From Hirudinaria manillensis (lineage: Eukaryota > Annelida > Clitellata > Hirudinida > Hirudinidae), in assembly GCA_034509925.1 (NCBI GenBank), contig CM067529.1, forward strand, positions 10,627,501-10,691,500: DNA of 64,000 nt, read 5' to 3'. Both the position numbers and the translations under genes were made by a program. A model generated the notes under the pieces. The model did no database searches. It saw nothing but the letters and a program-made list of their open reading frames with translations, and was not told the origin of the DNA. Positions 13,540 to 26,000 of this stretch are shown piece by piece (position 1 is the first letter of the stretch; each line of letters starts with the position of its first letter).

Positions 13540-16500
13540 TCATGCAACAATGATTTCTTTACCACACAAAATCATTAGAAATGAAGCTATTCCAGCAAGA
13601 TTCCAAAATGTGATGTCGTAAGATGATCCACTTTTCAACATTGCTAATGAAGTAATAAAAACGATTTACTCGGTACTTTTAATCCGAATATGCTGAACCC
13701 CAATTAAACTGAACAATTTCACCTAAAAGGAACATTTCAACCTCATCATCAACTCTATTGATGATATTAGTTGTACATTGCATTTTTACTCCAGGCTCCA
13801 ATCCTCCAACAAGACCGATTAGAATCCACGAATCGTCATCGAGTTTGCATACCAGTGGACTGCCACCGTCACCCTTCAAATAAAATAAGGAAAGATGTAT
13901 CCCATATTATATATATTCCAACAAGCAAACAACTGACAACACATGTGTTAATTCCAAATTCAGATGCCACAGTACCAGCACAAAACAATTTGTATGTTTT
14001 CACGAAATGAGAAGCATAACCCAAGTCCAATTGGTCCAATTTTCTTGAGCAATACCTCGGAGTTATGATATTCAAACGTCCTTGCAATAAAAATCTAGAT
14101 TCTCCTCGATCTTGAAAAAAGCTTCATCTTTGTAATAGTAAAATATTAATAAATTAAAGACCAAACAAATTGAATACCTCTGTCAACGTTACCGAAGCCA
14201 CTGACCACACAGTGGCGAAAATTTAACAGCGTTCCAACGTATAGTTTTCTAGCTGGCAGACAGATTGGTCGCACAAGGTCTGAATATGTTAAATTTGAAA
14301 TGAGTTTAAGTAAAGCCAAGTTGTGCTTAATGTATGGGTCTTTGAAATCGGGATGCATAATGATCTGTGATACTGGAAGGCTCTCAACTTTTGGATCGTT
14401 TTTGATATTTGTTCCGACTTTAATGAATAGCTCCCCGGAAATGCCTCTGTATAATATATGAATTAGCATAATAATAATAATAATAATATACCAAAACTTA
14501 GTAGAATTAAAAAATCATAAGCGTAAATATTTTGAAATTACAATACTATTACAAAATTATTGAACATACTTTACGCATCTGCCTGTGGTAAGAATCCATC
14601 TTGTATCTAAAATAACTCCTCCACATTTATACGATCTGTTGACAATTAGCTGAACGTGCCATGGCCAGGCACTTTCTGCTGCCACTTCGCCATTGATGAT
14701 GTATCTTCCTACATTCAGGTCAGGATTTGCTCTCATTCCACAAACACCTGTATGGCCTAAATACCGTTTAAAATTACGATGCAATTTGAAACTGCAACTA
14801 TATTTTCAATATTTGTCATAATATTCATAATGAAATGTAAATCAATGAAAAACAAAAAGATTTCACTATGAGTTGATATTAAACGATAGAAAACGTTTTG
14901 GCATTGTATGTCATAGACTAGCAAAAATTAAGACATTTTGTTTACCAGTTTCGATTTTCTTCTTGCATTCCATTTTTATATATTCTCCAGAAATACACGC
15001 AGTAACTGGACTGTTTATTTGATAATTAAACCATGATTAAACATCAAAATTAAACATAGTGTATTTTGTGTTTTGTTTTTATAAATAATATGAAGAAGTT
15101 ATTAGTTCAAGCTTAGTTCTTGCATATATATTGTTATTCAGCATATTATGCTAGACTACTAACCTTATTGCTCAGTGACTGCTATAAACGGTATTGTTAA
15201 TATCGGTATAGCGGCGGTAGTACTTCACCGATACCTAAACTGGTAAATTAGTTACAAGGAATCTGCTAGGAAGTGCGACAAAGGTCAGCAAAAAAAAAGA
15301 ATATGTTATCTTAAACCATATTTCTTATGCGATAACTATCAGTGGTTTAAATTTGTTAAAGGCTTTCAAACAAGGTATGTGGCACAAGTATATATCCCTC
15401 CGATTTACTTTTACCAAACCGTTGATTCACAGATTCCAATAAGATTACTTGCTGCTCTCCGAGATGTTACCTCCACGGCTCCGGCTGTCGAACTGACTTC
15501 TCTTGCGCTGTTGTCCTTGACATAGATTTTCGCGAGGCGCCAACGCACTGGCAAAAATCCAAGTCTCAGCTCTGTATCTATAGGATTGCTCTCACAGGTT
15601 TGACGCATAACTTCTCTTTTTTTTTTCTCATTCTCTTTTACGTAATAAGTGTATTAATCATAGGGTTTACGATTGACATCGATGTTTAACATTAATTTTC
15701 TTCCTGTGCTTCACGGATTACCTATTCCAAACAGTTTGAACGCTATTATCAAAATAATCCTTCTAAATTCCTGAACAAAATAATCAGAGCTGGTCCTAAT
15801 TGAGGGAATAGCTCAAGCCGATGTAAAAAATACGTTACGTCCTTATTTAGAATCATCTTTATGGACTTAAAGACTATTCCAGTATTAAGGACTTTCATGA
15901 GGAGGAACTTTATTTTATAGTCAAGGTAGTTTTTTATCAACACTTTCTATATTTTGCCCTGTCTATGTCAACACTAGTTCCGCCTAATTAAAGTTAAACT
16001 GATATTGGGAGTTTTTAAAATTTATTTAGTTTGAGATTTTTAAGTTTTATTTATTAAATTTTTAATACTTTAATTAAATTGAATGATAATTAGTTGAATG
16101 ATAAACTTAATAGGAATGTATAACCTATCTTCAAACTCTGTTAAGTCCGGTAAATCTTTCCTCCCAGGTTCGTATGATGTCAAAATCAATACTATAGATG
16201 GTTTTGACGTGATCTTCCCAGTGTACGATCTTGTCAAATCTCTGATATAATATAATTATCAATTAGGCAAACGTAAATTTTGGAAATAATAGCAAAGGAA
16301 CCCCCAAAGGTAATCTTCGCAAACACGATCACTGAAAGCTTTAAACCAATAATCTGAGCAGACATGATATCGGTCTTCACCTCTGAATTTTGACATTAGG
16401 AAGTTATCTTTTAAACTGTCTAAAAATAAATGTTTTCTAAATGCTTATGAAAATAAGATAAATCTAATATTAATAGAATATTAGATAAATCTAAAGCATA

Positions 16501-19500
16501 TATTTTGTTTGAATTATTAAACATACAACATCCATTCTCGTCACTGTGATCTGGACAGTCTACATTACCATCACAACGATAAATCATCTGAACACACCTT
16601 TTTCTTCTTGCACATTTAAATTTTCCATCACAATCTAACAAAAGATTATTTTGGCATTAAATTAATTTCATTCACCCTAGGTATTTCAAACATAAATTTA
16701 CCACATCCATCATTTTCGTCACTTCCTGTTGGACAGTCCTTTGTGCCATCACAGACCCATTCTTTTGGTATGCAGGTCCCTTCTCTGCATGTGTGTTGGT
16801 CTTCCGGGCATGCTTCAATGCAACGTGATATAATTGAAAATTAATTTTTGAAAGTTTCTTCGATCGAAACATTGCACAAGGGATTGTCTCAACATTGATA
16901 TTACTGAAATATTATTCACAGAAAGGCAAGCCATAAACAAAGGTCATTCAATTATATTTGATGAAAAGCCTAATTTGATGATTGTGCCTGAATGCCAGGA
17001 CCTCCTAATGAACTAACTGCAGGCATTTGTTGAAAGAAATTATTCCTCGGAGTGTACTGTCAAGAATCTTCTGAGAAAGTCCGTCTACTTTCAATCGTTA
17101 TGAAATATCCATTGATATCCAATAAATTGAAACTCCTTACACATTCCGTGGATGAACGGAATCTATTGCTTTATTTCCGTACCGAATTTACTATTTGTGG
17201 TTATGAGAGGCCCTTATCGGCCTCCCTCTATATGCCGACAGAAGCGATTTGGAAAGACATTATTAGCTTCTTCACGTGTGCATTTCAGCCTATTTGAAAT
17301 GTTTCCATCTCGCCTTTGCGAGACTTTCGATGGCCATCTTTTGTCGCATCTGCCTGTCAGATATACACGAAGTAGTCTTTATAAGACCATATTTGCTAGT
17401 CTTTATGTTTTTTTTTTCAACACGACAGATAGGTTTCCATATATTAATGTGTTATTCATTGTCTCTGTTTCTTTCATGCTGTGCTAAAAGCAATCGGTAA
17501 ATGGAGACTTATGTTTTATGATTTTTTTATTTGTATAATCCATAAACTCCACGACATTCCAGACCATGCCTACCGACCTCATGACAAATTCATGTATATT
17601 GAAACAGCAGACTTGAGAATTCTCACCTTATCATCTTACCCCTCTAGCATACCGATATTAAATGAATGCATAATTTTATTGAGCACTTTAAGAAATGATA
17701 AATACGGTATTTACTGCTTTGAAGCACCAGAAGAAACAATATTGAAATCAGCTCAAGGGTCTAAATAAAATAACATCCTGATATAACGACAAATTCGTTA
17801 AGACAATTACACGTTAATTATATTTCTCACTATGTTTCACGTTTAAAGAAAGAGAAGAAAATCTAAAATGATTTTTTAAATTTTGATGAAAATTAATGCA
17901 AACATACGGCAATGGAATTCATCACTTTCATCGGGACATTGAATAATTCCGTCGCACTTTTTTCTGTTTTCTAGACATTTTGAAGTGACTGTACAGAAAA
18001 ACTCTTCTTGTGTACAATCTTTTAATTTAATTTCAGTTACATTTATTAATAATACAACTATGGCTGATTTGAAATGGTTTGCCTTTCGTTTCAACACTAC
18101 GCAAAATCAAGATGGTGGACGAATGATTTATTTGACATGGATTGCTTGTTTCGTTAACATACATGGATCGATGGATAGATTATTAAATAAGTCATTAAAA
18201 GTCTAAACGCATCAAACGTTATTATTACTTCTAATCTTTGAAGGATATATTTGTATCTCACAGAGTGTCATCATATTTGGTCTCCGTCCATCATTCTTCT
18301 TTACAAAGGTTACGAATTTACCTTTTACAGGTGTGTCGTACTTTACTTTGATTAACTCTGAATCATACTGGCATGGTAGATACACGGATCCATCTGAATG
18401 TCACAAATTAACTAATCACAATTAATATTAAAATGAGAATTATTAAGTTACTAATAAGATTCCTAATACTTTTAACATATACACGTATGATATATATATA
18501 CATAGTTATTCGTGTGCATGCCTAATATTATGTCAATAATGATTTTGTATTAACACAATAAGTCATTCATTAGTGTCAATATTTTATTGCGACAACATTT
18601 AATTAAAAACATTAAAAGCAAATTTTTAAATTTATTTTAGTCAATTGCAGTCTTGCGATTTTGTTCGGTTTGTCATAAAAACACATAAAAGCCGATGATT
18701 TTAACTAAGGCTTATTTTCGGGACAAGATTTTCATAACAAACAAAATATCATTCTAGAGAATCACACTAGAATATAAATTCGTGGGTACTTAGTAAACGC
18801 ATACATTTAAATAATAGATTATTATTTCTTTCCTGTGATTATCACTAAAGTTACAAATTACAAAAGTCAACTTTCATATGGAGACGCTAAACCCACCATC
18901 ACCAGTATAATTCCGTGCGTTTGAGTTGGAATTTGAAGCTCTAAATAAAGGTGCTTTCGGATGCAGTATGAGCATATAAACATTTTTTTAATATTAAAAA
19001 CTATAATCAAAACTTATCAAATACAGTTTTGATCATCCAATAAACACCATGTTATAATCTAACTAACTTGATTCTTCTTCTTCTGTTGGAAGTTCAAATT
19101 TTGAACATAATTCCTGCTCTAATTTGTTTTCATCGTTTGACACGTAGACATCAAAGTATTTTAATGCTAGCATATAAGCTATAAATAAGATAATCGTATA
19201 GAATTTACAAGACAATTCCACTTTAATTATTGCATAATGTGTTATTTTAGCAAAAAATGTTATATGTAAGATATAGCATGTAAAAAAAATCCCAGCTATT
19301 AACAGTCATTCTATTGTAAAAACGTTACATTAATTTATATTATATGACAGTAATGAGATTACATTGGTTTATTTAACGACCTTTGGCTGGCAAAGTAGAG
19401 ATTCGTACTCCTGAAATTAATGAAGATTGTTCAAGGCTTACGCTCCACCATCCTTTGGTCTTTGGGTTGGTTACAAAAGTTGTACAAGTATTTCTATATC

Positions 19501-21218
19501 CATCAACTAGTAAATCCGGTTCGAAAACTTTGAATGACGGGTCACTTTGAAAGGTCGGCCTCTCATAAGCCAAGCTGACTAAAATGATACATTTTTATAA
19601 TTATTTCAAGTTACAGCAAACAAGTGCGATATAGATAAAATTGATTTTTGCCCGATTACAGCGCACTAGGACTCATCATATTACTTTTCCAACACGCACA
19701 AAAACATCTATTTAAAAGCATTTACATGTAGATGATGGAAGTTTAAGTAACAGAGAAGTAAAAAATAATATCCAGAAGCAAAATGATAAGAAAAGGGAGG
19801 AAATACATATAACCAAAATCGAGTCATACCAGTCTCTATGTCGACAAAAACATGAACTTCACAAAGCACCAACATTTTTCCTTTCTGATTACCCTCCTTC
19901 TTTATGATCACGTATTTTCCACTAACAGGTTTTAAGCATGTTATATTTAAGCGATCATCTGAAAGAAGTGTATACGTAGTAATTCAGCAGAATTATATAT
20001 TTATTGTTTTTGATTTTTTGACATAAAAACTAATTTTGTTAATAATTTGAAAATTTCCTATATATCAGAATTTGCTACGGTGTTGCGCATCGAACGGTTT
20101 CATACTATTGCATGTCCATAAATTGTTTTTTTTTTTTAAACTGTGGCAATAAACTGTATTTAATTTAGGTTCTTAAATCAAGCTTCTTCTTTTGTTAGCA
20201 TTAATTTAAATAATCACATTAACGCATTGATTTCGAGATGTTCCCTCACTTGAATGTTGAATTGTATTATGAATTATTTATGAATAATTTCACGTGGAAA
20301 ATAATTGTAATTTATAATATATTTATGAAATTGCATTTCGTATATAATAGAATTCAATTACGTATTCCTAGATCGTGGAGAGTAATTATTCCAGTAATTC
20401 GTTAGCATTAATTCTTTACTGTGAAGAGCTGTGTTACTTAAAAATAATTATTTACCTGAACTGATATTATCAGAACCTGAACTGTTATTATCAGAACCTG
20501 TACTGTTATTATCAGAATCTGAACTGTTATTATCAAATCCAAGAAAACGATTGCATCTCCAACTTTTTGTTGTCGAGCCATTTGGTGAAACGTAGACAGT
20601 CAAGTTATTCATGTAAGTAACAGCAACTGCGTCCAATATTTGTTCATTTACAATCACATAATTATTTACAATCACTTGTTGTCTACGCTGAAATACTGAT
20701 GTAAACATATCAATTTACATATTAATATTTAAAGCCTCTCACTAGATCTATTTGAATTATAATCGATGGAAACTATGACCACTCGATAATGCCCATCGAG
20801 TTCTCCTTTCCACCACACTTCTTCCTCGGAATTCATTTCACTATAAGCAATTGAACATATACTTCGATATTCGTCCAATGCATAATCTGATGAAGCATTC
20901 TTATATGTATGACTTTGTGACGAGGGATTATTTGGCACGAAACGAGCTGAATTCAATTGATTGAATTATTAAAAGAAAATTCTTTCTATTATAAAATATT
21001 ATAAAAATAGCTTTAATTAATAATAATTAATTTTAAAATTTAATATAAAATTTGAAATAATTAATAATGGTTTCGGTAATTGTTTATTTGCTAAGTTTAA
21101 TAATATGTCAAAAATCTCTTTAAATTGCCAATTTATTAAACGCTAACTTGCCTTCCAATAGGGACGTTGCTTCAGCGGCAGTTAAAATGCTACATATTAT
21201 ATATAAATTTATATTCAT
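13540..21218 (-). CDS. SPH-C, FTP-FTP-LDLa3-SRCR-pseudoprotease, 18 exons, 852 aa
   Basis: Exons (high to low): 21218-21152, 20946-20743, 20626-20456, 19958-19830, 19578-19381, 19178-19068, 18393-18229, 18018-17908, 16812-16702, 16634-16527, 16419-16302, 16241-16125, 15010-14946, 14756-14570, 14446-14178, 14110-13938, 13873-13723, 13643-13540. It is the most diverged copy. Signal peptide [19 protein letters not shown]. Exon 3 carries an extra low-complexity Asn-Ser-Asp-Gly linker (DNNSSD, DNNSTG, DNNSSG) not seen in the paralogs. Protease fold starts [17 protein letters not shown]. Catalytic positions: ILTTGRC (His to Arg), HNLALL (Asp to Asn), GDGGSP (Ser to Gly). The C-terminal exon ([21 protein letters not shown]) is hydrophobic but less GPI-like. 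Introns 8 and 12 are about 1.1 kb and hold unexplained insert-like sequence. Confidence 0.83.
15040..16100. other. Intron 12 of SPH-C with a GC-richer insert
   Basis: A 1.1-kb intron inside the SRCR coding part, where SPH-B, D and E have only about 130-140 bp. A GC-richer block at about 15411-15610 has an open minus-strand reading frame (the motif [17 protein letters not shown]) ending next to a run of T. This looks like an inserted mobile-element fragment. I cannot assign it to a family. Confidence 0.4.
16870..17850 (+). other. Unassigned insert in intron 8 of SPH-C
   Basis: A block between LDLa1 and LDLa2 exons with several overlapping plus-strand frames (17052-17297, 17152-17487, 17276-17500, 17481-17768), none over 111 codons, and stops and frame changes between them. 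Reading 16921-17150 forward gives a protein-like stretch ([16 protein letters not shown]) ended by a stop, as in a decayed transposon gene. SPH-B, D and E have no similar block here. Possible degraded transposase; not identified. Confidence 0.35.
20456..20545 (-). repeat. Short in-frame tandem repeat coding an Asn/Ser/Asp linker
   Basis: About four copies of an 18-to-21-nt unit (GGTTCTGATAATAACAGTTC type) at the end of SPH-C exon 3. Each unit encodes SDNNSSG-like residues and most contain an N-x-S/T glycosylation sequon. The repeat keeps the frame. Confidence 0.7.
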
Positions 21219-23001
21219 ATTCATAAATTTACCACAAATATTTAAAACGTGTTCATGCAGCCTTTGTCTACCAAACGTACATTTAGATAGTACGTAGTAT
21301 CTATTAACTGCACTACGTAATCTACAGCTGATAAATTACTGTTGTTACAAAATAATTTATGACTGAGAGACTACGACTTTGATAATAAAAGTGATAAAAT
21401 TCTAAATAATAAAAAGTGATATTCTCGTGCAAAGTATTGTTTTTTTTTTAAACGGATAAACGTTATATAAGCATTATTACCAGCGTTTAACTTATATTAA
21501 TAACCTAATTACTAATAAATCCTTTAAAATATTTTAACTTCACAATCGGACATTATTAATAAACATGCACTTAGAGATGACCTATGATTAAACCTTTAAA
21601 GGTATTTTTGCGATAGCAGTTATGCTTTCATAAACATTGACAAAGCCTGGGCGGGTTTGGACTTCCATCAAGGTCAAAAAAGGATCCGTAATTTATTTTA
21701 ATTTATTTATATTTAATTTAGTTTTTAAAATGTTAATAATACATATTAAAAAGTAGCAAATCACAAGCTGTGGATTTGTTTCTAAGTTTAATAAAACAAT
21801 ACATGTCACCAATTGTCTATGTAAGGTTTAAATTGTCGTGGAGCCTATAACAATGTTTCGGACAGAAACCATGAGGACACTCATTAATTTCTTATATAAG
21901 AAATGCTAAATGCTAAATAAAAGTCAGATATAAATCAATTCGAGAACATATTTTTATGGAGAGACTGTATAAAATAAATTACGAAATTGTAAATAAATAA
22001 ATATCGGTGTGTATGTATAGAAAATGATACTGTTGACGAGCGCCAACAGGAATCTTCAGAGAGGTAGCCTCGTCTACAAACGTTTCGGGCCTTGAAACCT
22101 CTGATGTTCTCCGGGGCCGAGCGACACCCGTTGATCAGACGGGTGTTCATCTCTTCATTCGTCCAGTCTTCTGCAAACCTGCCTTCCCTCTCTCTCCTGC
22201 TTCTTCCCACAGCACCATACACTGTTGCATACGAGACCTTCATACCACACAGCCTTCTATATATATCACAATCGAATCCGAACTCGAACAAAATAAATAT
22301 CGATGTGTATATATACATATATGTATAACCAAAGAAAGTAAAAATAAAAATTTATTAGTTTTTTTAAAACACGCTTTTGTATAGGAATGGATTAAAATGA
22401 ATGATGTGATTTTGTTTAGATGCTACCGGAAACTTGATATACTATGATTGAAATTTATACGTGCACGCCAAATACTAACTACATCTCATATATATAAAAC
22501 ATAACTTTTAATCTTTGTTCATCGGCATTAGATTCAGTTTGAAATTCTTATATGTTACAGATAGATAATGTTTCCAGTTACTACAAGCAACAATTGAAAA
22601 TAAATCCAAATGTAATATTTACGACAGATTCATGTAACGTCATCTTACAGACATACGTTTGCCACATTTCATCTCATTTCGATCAAGAGAACATGACTTT
22701 GAAATTTTTGAATGTTATTTATTTTTCAGATTAAAAAGTTAAAACATGAAATGAAATCTAATATTGCAAGATTTGAACGTCCACTTACAAGTTAATAGCA
22801 AGCATGTAACAATGCAGCAATTGACAAACATAAATTCATAAATCAAAATATTCATAAAAAAAATAGTGTGAAAACTAACCTGGACAATTTTGGATCATTT
22901 AATTTTTTTTTAGCAAATATGAAATGAAAATAATAATATTTGATCTTTGTAAACGCTAACTAAGAATTTTTAAATAAACAATTGATAGTCAAGCTAGCAT
23001 T
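21219..23001. other. Intergenic region between SPH-C and SPH-D
   Basis: About 1.8 kb. A GC-richer patch at about 22030-22270 stands out against the AT-rich background and is open on both strands (22092-22328 plus, 21935-22318 minus) without a recognisable product, so it is probably an inserted repeat fragment. The rest is featureless. Confidence 0.4.
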
Positions 23002-26000
23002 TTAAGCAGGGAATGTAGAGAAACACAACAGAAAAATCAGGAGAAATTGAACCAATCCAGGAATTTTTCGAGAATTTGTGCCATCTGATCTAAATGGACT
23101 TGACATAGGTTGAATTGCTAAAGAAATAATTGATTGAAAGGTCTATATAAATTAAATAGCTTATGAAACATCTTTTGAAGAATTATGAGAATCTTAAACT
23201 TACCATATACTGCGACTATTCTTTTTATGATTATGATATGATTATTGTTAACACAGGCACCCCATAATCAGAAGAATATCCCTTAGGGCTGCCACTTTTC
23301 TCGATTTTTGATTAGGAATTTTGAAATAAACTTATCCCAATTCATAAAAGAAATTAACATACTTAACGATTAATAATAATAATAATAATAATAAAAGAAA
23401 ACAAAATAAATTAGCACTTTCACCTGAACCGATTAATTCCAAATCGTTATCGATTCTGATGAAGACATTCACTGAACATGCCATTTCTCCCTCAATGACA
23501 TCATGTCCTGCAGCAATACCAACCTGTACCCATGCTCCATCAATACCTTTGCATACTAATGGACTTCCACTATCACCCTTCACATAAATTAAACACATGT
23601 CTATTCAGTGCTTCATTCGAGTTGCTAGACTGATAACTAACAGCACATAAGTTAATCCCAAACTCAGATGGCACATCTCCAGCACATAGCATATCATGAC
23701 TTTTCAAGTATGTTGAGGCATTATGATTATTCTTATCACGAAATATTTGTGCGCATCGATCAGTTGACATGATATTAAAGCGTCCTTGCAGTAAATATAG
23801 GGATTCTGTTTTAGCTGAAAAATAATTTATCGAATCAATAGTAAACAAGGAAGGAATAAAATCAAAATTCTATACCTCTGTCAGTGTTACCAAAGCCACT
23901 CGTCACACAATAGCGAAATGAATTCAAAGTTTTATCATCCAATTTTCCAGTAGGTAGACAGATTGGCCGCACAAAATCTGTATACGTGAGAGGGGAAGCA
24001 ACTTTAATTAAAGCCATGTTTTTTCCGAAATTTGTGGAGGTGTATTTCGGATGCGTAATGATCAAGGACACTTGTAATACTTCAGCTGTTAGATCGTTCT
24101 TGATAGATGTTCCGACTTTAACATATATAGCCGAGGGATTGGAAATGCGTCTACATGAAGTATTATTTAACACTGTAACAAGTGCTAAATTTGTACACCT
24201 CTGACAATTGAAACGAGTCAAATGAACGACACTATCTCTAAGTTAATTAATATATATTTCGATGAATATTCCATATATAAGCAGAAAAAGTAATTAAACG
24301 TACTTTAAGCACGAGGCCGTCGTTAGGATCCATTCCAAATCAATAATCGAACCTCCGCATGCGTACAAATTATTAATAATTATCTGAACGTGCCATGGCC
24401 ATGCACCTTTGGCTGCCACATCGCCATTGATGATATACGGTCCCATTTCAAGCTGAGAAAGTCCTCTTGTCCCACAGAATCCAAAGTCTAAATGCCACAC
24501 GAAATGTAAATTAATTTGAAGTTGCAAAAGAGTAAGAATGTAAACGTCATGCATGATATTATTTAATACGATAAAATTAACACGCTACTAATTATATCAT
24601 CATTTACCAGTAGAGGTTTCATTAAAGCATTCGATTTTCACGTATTCTTCCGGAACGCATTCTTGAGGTTTACTGTTTATATTATGTGTACAGTTACCAC
24701 TTATTCACAATTATTATTATTTTAATACTAGTTTAATCATTATACATTTAATAATTTAAATTATTAATTGATGTCATTAATTATCCATCAAACATCATTT
24801 ATCTATTTGAAACCTAAGTCTCAATGATTTAAGTCCCGGTATCGCATTCTCATCAATATTTTCTGATGCCAATAGCAAAATGTTAGACGGACTTCCCGTG
24901 ACTTTGCCAGAGTATGACTTCTTAATAAAGCTGTGATTATTGTAATACAGAAATAAGACACAATGTTTTAATGTTAACATAAGATGTTTTAATTTTTAAT
25001 TACTAGTAAAATATGGATATGGATATTATATAAACGTGATATCAATCAAGATCAGAAAATATATTCTATAAAGTGGCCCTTACAGTTATTGAGATGAATA
25101 AATAAATAAAAATGTAATATAATATGAACAAAACTTTACCTCTGAAATCGTTGTTCGCAGAGAAGAGCACTGAATTGAGGCAGCCAATTCTTTGAGCAGA
25201 CATGTATTTTCACTTCGCCTCTGTATTTTGACATTAGGAAGTTATCTTGCAAAGAGACTGAAATTAAAAATATTCTGATGCTCGGAAGTTCATAACTTAT
25301 TTTAATTTAAATTTTATTAATTATAATTATAAGAAGAATTATATTAATAAGTGTAACCGCACAACATTCGCTCTCGTCGCTGTAGTCTGGGCACTCAGCA
25401 TCACCGTCACAACGATAAGTAGTGTCAATACATTTTTTCAAACTTCTGCATTTGAATTGTCCCTCCTTGCAATCTATTAATAAAAATATAAATTATAAAT
25501 GGGATTGAATCAGACCTATAGTATTTAATTAATGATGTACTATTTACTGGTTGTACTTATAGCCATGACGGTATTATATTGAATCTGTATTTTGGACAAC
25601 TACCAGAATACATGTTCTCCAAATTATTTATTCATATTCATTACATCATATAAATTTTTTTTTAAACTAAAGACAGCAATATCTAAAACAGAACTTGTTT
25701 TCAAGAAATGTCTTCAAACCGTAAAGCTTCAATCAATACAGTCAAATCTAGCTACTAAGCCACCTCTCTTCTATGCCACTCTCGCTATTATGCCACGGTC
25801 CCGACGAAATTCAATCGAAAAAATAAACTTACTATGCCACCAGGCTCCTGACAATGTTTATCTAATATTATATCATGATATTAAGGACATATTCCAAGTC
25901 AGGCAAAAATTTACCGCATCCTTGGATTTCGTCGTCTCCCAATGGACAGTCACTCGTGCCGTCGCACAACCAATCGTTCTTTATGCAATGCCCCTCCTCA

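Noticed and set aside
17052-17768. Four overlapping plus-strand frames as genes
   Set aside because: Short, mutually overlapping, no paralog or domain; kept only as a possible decayed element.
23424-24487. SPH-D as an active trypsin-like protease, because GDSGSP is intact
   Set aside because: The catalytic His is Ser and Asp is Asn, and the activation Arg is Tyr.
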